From an uncultured Flaviramulus sp. (GTDB lineage: Bacteria; Bacteroidota; Bacteroidia; Flavobacteriales; Flavobacteriaceae): 56,130 nucleotides of DNA. The position numbers and the translations under genes are program-made. How positions within the stretch are numbered: the stretch's first letter is position 1; the number at the start of each line of letters is the position of its first letter. Below are positions 52,079-56,130 of this stretch, piece after piece. Location: assembly GCA_947487155.1 (NCBI GenBank), contig CANKVS010000026.1, forward strand, positions 1 to 56,130, in the 5' to 3' direction. The notes under the pieces are model-generated. The model did no database searches, had not been told where the DNA came from, and was given only the letters and a program-made list of their open reading frames with translations.

Positions 52079-54304
52079 ATGGCAACTTCAAAACAAATAA
52101 CATTTAGTAGAAGATCTTTTTTAAGAACATCAACACTAGCAAGTGGCGGTATGTTAATAGGCTTTAACTTATTTAATGCCTGTAAACCAGATGTCGCACT
52201 ACCTGTAGATATAAGTCAATTAAATTTTAATGATTTTAATGCGTTTATTAGAATTTCTGATGAAGGGAAAGTTACTATCTTTTCTCCAAATCCAGAAATT
52301 GGTCAAGGTGTAAAAACGTCTATGCCTATGCTTATAGCAGAAGAGTTGGATGTAGCTTGGGGCGATGTGTATGTTGTTCAAGGGAAATTAGACACTAAAA
52401 ATTATACACGTCAAATAGCTGGTGGTAGCCAATCTATTAGACATGGTTGGGAGCCACTAAGGCAAACAGGAGCTACTGCAAAACAAATGCTTATTAATAC
52501 TGCAGCGGCAAGGTGGGGTGTTTCTCCATCAGAATGTACCGCAAAAAAAGGTATTATAACCAATGCAAATGGAGAGACTCTAGGTTATGGCGATGTGGTA
52601 AAAGAAGCTGCTGTTTTAGAAGTTCCAGAAGACGTATCGCTTAAAGACCCAAAAGATTTCAACATTATAGGTAAAAACACGGCTAATGTCGATTTAAATA
52701 AAATTACAACCGGAAAGCCTCTTTTCGGATTAGATTATAAAGAAGAAGGTATGGTGTATGCATCGGTTTTAAGAGCCCCTGCTTTTGGGCAAAAACTCGA
52801 ATCTTTTGATGCTACTGCCACTAAAGCAATGCCAGGTGTTTTAGATGTTATTACTATAGGAGAAAAAGTGAGAGCGTATTTCGATAAAAAAGAATCTAAT
52901 TGGACTGTGCAATTAAATAGTAACGATAAAGTTGTTGTTATTGCAAAAACAACATGGGAAGCTATAAAAGGAAAAAATGCCATTAAAGCTGTATGGAAAG
53001 ATGAGTCTACTCCTGAAAGTACTGAATCTCATGATAAAATCTTATTAGATTTATTGGAAGGTGATACATTTAAAACCATGCGATCTGATGGTAATGTAAA
53101 AAAGGCTTTCGCCGAAGCAGATAAGGTTTTAGAGCGCACTTTCGAATCGCCTTTTTTACCACATAATTGTATGGAACCTATGAATTTTTTCGCTAATGTA
53201 ACTCCAGAACGTGTGCATTTAGTTGGTCCAATACAAACACCCGCAGCCGCAGCTAAAGTTGTTGCAAGCTTATTGGATAGAAATATTGAAGATGTGCATG
53301 TAGAAATGACACGAATGGGCGGTGGTTTTGGAAGACGCCTTTATGGCGATTTTGCATTTGAAGCAGCCGAAATTTCTAATGCCATACAGAAGCCTGTAAA
53401 AATGGTATCTTCTAGAGAAGATGATATGACAACAGGTGTTTATCGTCCTGCAATAAAGTATAAAATTGCAGCAGCTATAAAAAGTGGAAAGTTAACAGGT
53501 TACCATTTAAAAGAAGCAGCCATAAATGGCAATATGTACGGATTAATCCCTAATTTTTTTCCAGCAGGAGCTATTGAAAATTATCAGGTAGATGTTGCTA
53601 ATTATAAAAGTAATATTACCACAGGAGCTTGGAGAGCGCCATACACAAACTTTTTAGCTAGTGCAGAACAAAGCTTTTTTGATGAACTAGCCGAAGTTTT
53701 ACAAGTAGACCGGGTGCAATTGCATTTAAATTTATTAGAAAAGGTAAAAGGAACAACAGACGAACGTATACAGTATAGCCCAGAACGATTGCAAGGGGTT
53801 ATAAAATTAGCAGTAGATAAATCTAATTGGGGTAAAACTAAAGCAGGAGGAGTTTATCAAGGCTTTTCTGTTTATTATTGCCATAATACACATGTAGCCG
53901 AAGTTGCCGATATTATTATGACTAATGGCTTACCTATTGTTAAAAAAGTAACCTGCGCTGTAGATTGTGGTATTGTTGTAAACCCATTAGGGGCTTTAAA
54001 TCAAATTAAAGGGGGAATTATTGACGGTATTGGGCATGCTATGTATAGTGAGTTAACATTTAAAAATGGCGTACCGCAATCAAATAATTTTAATACGTAT
54101 CAACTTATAAGAATGGGGCAAACCCCAACAGATATTGATGTTCACTTTGTAGAAAGCAATATGGCTCCTACAGGTTTAGGTGAACCAACATTACCTCCAA
54201 TTGGTGCAGCAGTAGCCAATGCTGTTTATGCGGCAACAGGAAAAAGATTATATAAGCAACCGTATATGAGTAATATGAATGTTGAAGAACAGATTGTTGG
54301 CTAA
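52079..54304 (+). CDS. Molybdopterin-binding subunit, IorB/xanthine dehydrogenase family
   Basis: This is a 741-residue molybdenum hydroxylase large subunit. A Tat signal SRRSFLRTSTLASGGML precedes LFNACKPD, so it is exported and perhaps lipidated. The middle has a domain of the aldehyde oxidase type. Molybdenum-cofactor segments include RMGGGFGRRLYGDFAFEAA and TTGAWRAPYTN. The C-terminal active-site glutamate lies in TGLGEPTLPPIGAA. IorB-type proteins oxidise N-heterocycles such as isoquinoline, and relatives act on purines or aldehydes; the substrate here is unknown. XdhC and a cofactor transferase follow. Confidence 0.92.
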   Translation: MATSKQITFSRRSFLRTSTLASGGMLIGFNLFNACKPDVALPVDISQLNFNDFNAFIRISDEGKVTIFSPNPEIGQGVKTSMPMLIAEELDVAWGDVYVVQGKLDTKNYTRQIAGGSQSIRHGWEPLRQTGATAKQMLINTAAARWGVSPSECTAKKGIITNANGETLGYGDVVKEAAVLEVPEDVSLKDPKDFNIIGKNTANVDLNKITTGKPLFGLDYKEEGMVYASVLRAPAFGQKLESFDATATKAMPGVLDVITIGEKVRAYFDKKESNWTVQLNSNDKVVVIAKTTWEAIKGKNAIKAVWKDESTPESTESHDKILLDLLEGDTFKTMRSDGNVKKAFAEADKVLERTFESPFLPHNCMEPMNFFANVTPERVHLVGPIQTPAAAAKVVASLLDRNIEDVHVEMTRMGGGFGRRLYGDFAFEAAEISNAIQKPVKMVSSREDDMTTGVYRPAIKYKIAAAIKSGKLTGYHLKEAAINGNMYGLIPNFFPAGAIENYQVDVANYKSNITTGAWRAPYTNFLASAEQSFFDELAEVLQVDRVQLHLNLLEKVKGTTDERIQYSPERLQGVIKLAVDKSNWGKTKAGGVYQGFSVYYCHNTHVAEVADIIMTNGLPIVKKVTCAVDCGIVVNPLGALNQIKGGIIDGIGHAMYSELTFKNGVPQSNNFNTYQLIRMGQTPTDIDVHFVESNMAPTGLGEPTLPPIGAAVANAVYAATGKRLYKQPYMSNMNVEEQIVG

Positions 54305-54312
54305 AACCGTTT

Positions 54313-55329
54313 ATGACTCACGAATTTAAGAACATTGTAAATGAAGCTTTTTCTGCTAAGAAAAATGGAATAAAATCTGTTTTGGCTTCAGTCGTTTCTT
54401 TAGATGGATCTTCATATCGAAGACCAGGAGTTAGAATGCTTATTCTTGAAACGGGTAAAATGATAGGGGCAGTAAGTGGTGGATGTGTTGAAAAAGAAAT
54501 CCTATTGCAATCTGAATCAGTTTTTAAAACTGGCGAGTCAAAAATGATGACTTACGATGGTAGGTATAGGCTAGGTTGTGAAGGTATTCTATATATTTTA
54601 TTAGAAGTATTTCAGCCATCAGAAACTTTTCATTCTTCTTTTTTAAAATGTTTAGAAGAACGACATGCTTTTAAAGTACATGCTTATTTCTATAATGGCG
54701 AAGGTGTTTATCAAGGCTTAGGATCTTCAGTAATAATAAATAACACTACTTTTTTAATATCAGGATTAGCGTCTAGAGTTTCAAATAAAAAATGTGCTGT
54801 TTTTAAACAAGATATGCCACCATGTTTTAAACTTGTTATTATTGGTGCCGAACATGATGCGGTTCAACTATGCCAGTATGCAGCTATAACAGGTTGGGAA
54901 GTTACTATTATTGCTGGGATTTCAGAATCTAAATCTATTAAAGACTTTCCTGGGGCTAATGCATTTTATGCTTGTACTGCCGAACAAATGGAGGTACAAC
55001 ATGTTGATAACCAAACAGCAATTGTATTAATGACTCATAATTTTGCAAACGATTTACGGTATTTAGTTGCTTTAAAAGATACCATGCCATCGTATATAGG
55101 GCTTTTAGGTCCAAGTAAAAGAAGAGATGATTTATTAAATCAGTTTATAGAATATTGTCCAAATGCAAGCGACTCGTTTTTAAAATGTATTCATGGTCCA
55201 GCAGGAATTAACATTGGGGCAGAAACGCCGCAAGAGATTGCTATTTCGGTTATTTCAGAAATTCTAGCTATTGTAAGAAAACAAGAACCCATACTATTAA
55301 GTAAGAAATCGGGTAAAATTCATGCTTAA
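54313..55329 (+). CDS. XdhC family protein
   Basis: The 338-residue XdhC/CoxI protein inserts and protects sulfurated molybdenum cofactor in xanthine dehydrogenase-type enzymes. The N-terminal XdhC domain has VSLDGSSYRRPGVRMLI and SGGCVEKEI; the C-terminal Rossmann-like domain starts KLVIIGAEHDAVQLCQ and has VLMTHNFANDLRYL and LLGPSKRRDDLL. The late segment GPAGINIGAETPQEIAISV is typical. It starts eight bases after the large subunit and is followed by a cofactor nucleotidyltransferase, so the operon makes both enzyme and maturation factors. Confidence 0.93.
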   Translation: MTHEFKNIVNEAFSAKKNGIKSVLASVVSLDGSSYRRPGVRMLILETGKMIGAVSGGCVEKEILLQSESVFKTGESKMMTYDGRYRLGCEGILYILLEVFQPSETFHSSFLKCLEERHAFKVHAYFYNGEGVYQGLGSSVIINNTTFLISGLASRVSNKKCAVFKQDMPPCFKLVIIGAEHDAVQLCQYAAITGWEVTIIAGISESKSIKDFPGANAFYACTAEQMEVQHVDNQTAIVLMTHNFANDLRYLVALKDTMPSYIGLLGPSKRRDDLLNQFIEYCPNASDSFLKCIHGPAGINIGAETPQEIAISVISEILAIVRKQEPILLSKKSGKIHA

Positions 55330-55347
55330 AAATTAGTATATTGTTTT

Positions 55348-55968
55348 GTGTCTAATGTATTACCTAACATATCTGTCGTCATATTAGCAGCTGGAGCTTC
55401 AAAGCGTATGGGAACCCCAAAACAACTTTTAAATTGGGGCGATTCAACCTTATTAAATCACGCTATAGCAGTTGCTTCAAAATCAAAATTAAAAAACACC
55501 TATGTCGTTTTAGGAGCGAATTATAATCGCATTAGCGAAAGTATCACAGAATCTAATATTTCTATTTTAAATAACAAAAACTGGCAAAAGGGCTTAGGGA
55601 GTTCAATAGCTTACGGGGTTAATTATATTTTGCAATTACGAGATAAAACCGAAGGCATTTTATTTATGTTAGCAGACCAACCCTTTATAGATGTCACGTT
55701 TTTTAATACCCTTATTAATCACTTTAAAGTTGATGTAAATTGTATTGTGGCGACTTCATATGAAAACGATAAGTATGGCGTTCCCGTTATTTTTGATAAA
55801 TCGTATTTTTCTGAATTGTCTAAATTACATGACGATAGTGGTGCGAAACACCTTTTGAAGCAGTATAAATCTAACATTAAAGTTTTAGTACCTCCAGTAA
55901 AAAATGTAGATTTAGATTTTAAGACAGACTATATAAAATTGTTTAATGATAATTTTAAAAGTGAGTAG
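55348..55968 (+). CDS. MocA-like nucleotidyltransferase
   Basis: This 206-residue NTP-transferase has the signature ILAAGASKRMGTPKQLL near 12-28, and LADQPF near 113-118. MocA converts the molybdenum cofactor to molybdopterin cytosine dinucleotide for xanthine-dehydrogenase-type enzymes. Other relatives (for example MobA) use GTP, so the nucleotide is inferred from the neighbours. The start is a GTG at 55348, 18 bases after xdhC. It closes the molybdenum hydroxylase operon. The tail 55969-56130 has no gene I can support. Confidence 0.88.
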   Translation: MSNVLPNISVVILAAGASKRMGTPKQLLNWGDSTLLNHAIAVASKSKLKNTYVVLGANYNRISESITESNISILNNKNWQKGLGSSIAYGVNYILQLRDKTEGILFMLADQPFIDVTFFNTLINHFKVDVNCIVATSYENDKYGVPVIFDKSYFSELSKLHDDSGAKHLLKQYKSNIKVLVPPVKNVDLDFKTDYIKLFNDNFKSE

Positions 55969-56130
55969 AGCTATAAAATATGGATTCTATTTTTTATTGC
56001 TCTTATCGCCATTAAGTAGAGTTTAGCGATAGCTTCCACAGCTACTAAAAACAACACACCATAAAACAACGTGTCTTGATTTTAATAACAGATTATTTTT
56101 AAAAAAACTGAATAAGTATAGCATTGTTTT

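Overview
The window looks like a contiguous piece of a Bacteroidota chromosome, most likely from a marine member of the Flavobacteriaceae. The evidence is the low GC content, Bacteroidota-type promoters (TTG, 19 bases, TAnnTTTG; seen intact before the tRNA), weak ribosome binding sites with several TTG starts, many short lipoprotein signals of the MKK...C type, and family content such as DUF3822, DUF4249, DUF3857, a TonB receptor with a carboxypeptidase-like N-terminal domain, and LytS/LytTR regulators. I see no insertion sequence, prophage or CRISPR array.

Layout. 1-5.4 kb: gene-free edge with tandem repeats, tRNA-Lys, aroK, a PRTase, an S4 RNA-binding protein, an FKBP lipoprotein with a calcium-binding-like tail, the RNase P RNA and two exported proteins. 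5.4-9.1 kb: rsmD/DUF3822/membrane-protein operon and a RecD-like helicase. 9.2-12.5 kb: kdsB, HAD phosphatase, kdnB and acyltransferase, a lipid A/Kdo-type group that suggests 8-amino-Kdo. 12.6-17 kb: a possible small RNA, then (minus strand) K+ channel, miaA, sulfatase and SGNH hydrolase. 17-23.5 kb (minus): DUF3857 protein, DnaQ/GIY-YIG nuclease, YggS, YcxB-like protein, 3-hydroxyacyl-CoA dehydrogenase and a Gfo/Idh oxidoreductase. 23.6-33.3 kb: pcm, a DHFR-like protein, an S15 peptidase, an NTF2-like protein, smpB, an S41 peptidase, lpdA and a TPR lipoprotein.

33.5-37.9 kb is the most interesting stretch. It holds a 47-residue ORF, a TonB-dependent receptor, a DUF4249 lipoprotein, an ECF sigma factor and a 57-residue protein overlapping the sigma gene. 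The same promoter-like sequence (TATGnnACCTTTT, 11-12 bases, GTCTT) lies upstream of both the receptor unit and the sigma gene, which suggests an autoregulated uptake or envelope-sensing regulon with two undescribed small proteins and no FecR-type anti-sigma gene nearby.

38-46.8 kb: MscS channel, LytTR regulator and LytS kinase divergent from an orphan MotA/TolQ/ExbB-like protein with dyads between them, a DUF4349 lipoprotein, an unrecognised membrane-protein/lipoprotein pair, a zinc-ribbon membrane protein, a DEAD-box helicase and an aldose-epimerase-like protein. A 19-base-arm inverted repeat separates the last from pabB. 47-56 kb: pabB, tilS, adenine deaminase, and a molybdenum hydroxylase operon (2Fe-2S subunit, molybdopterin subunit, XdhC, MocA-like) that may act on purines or other N-heterocycles.
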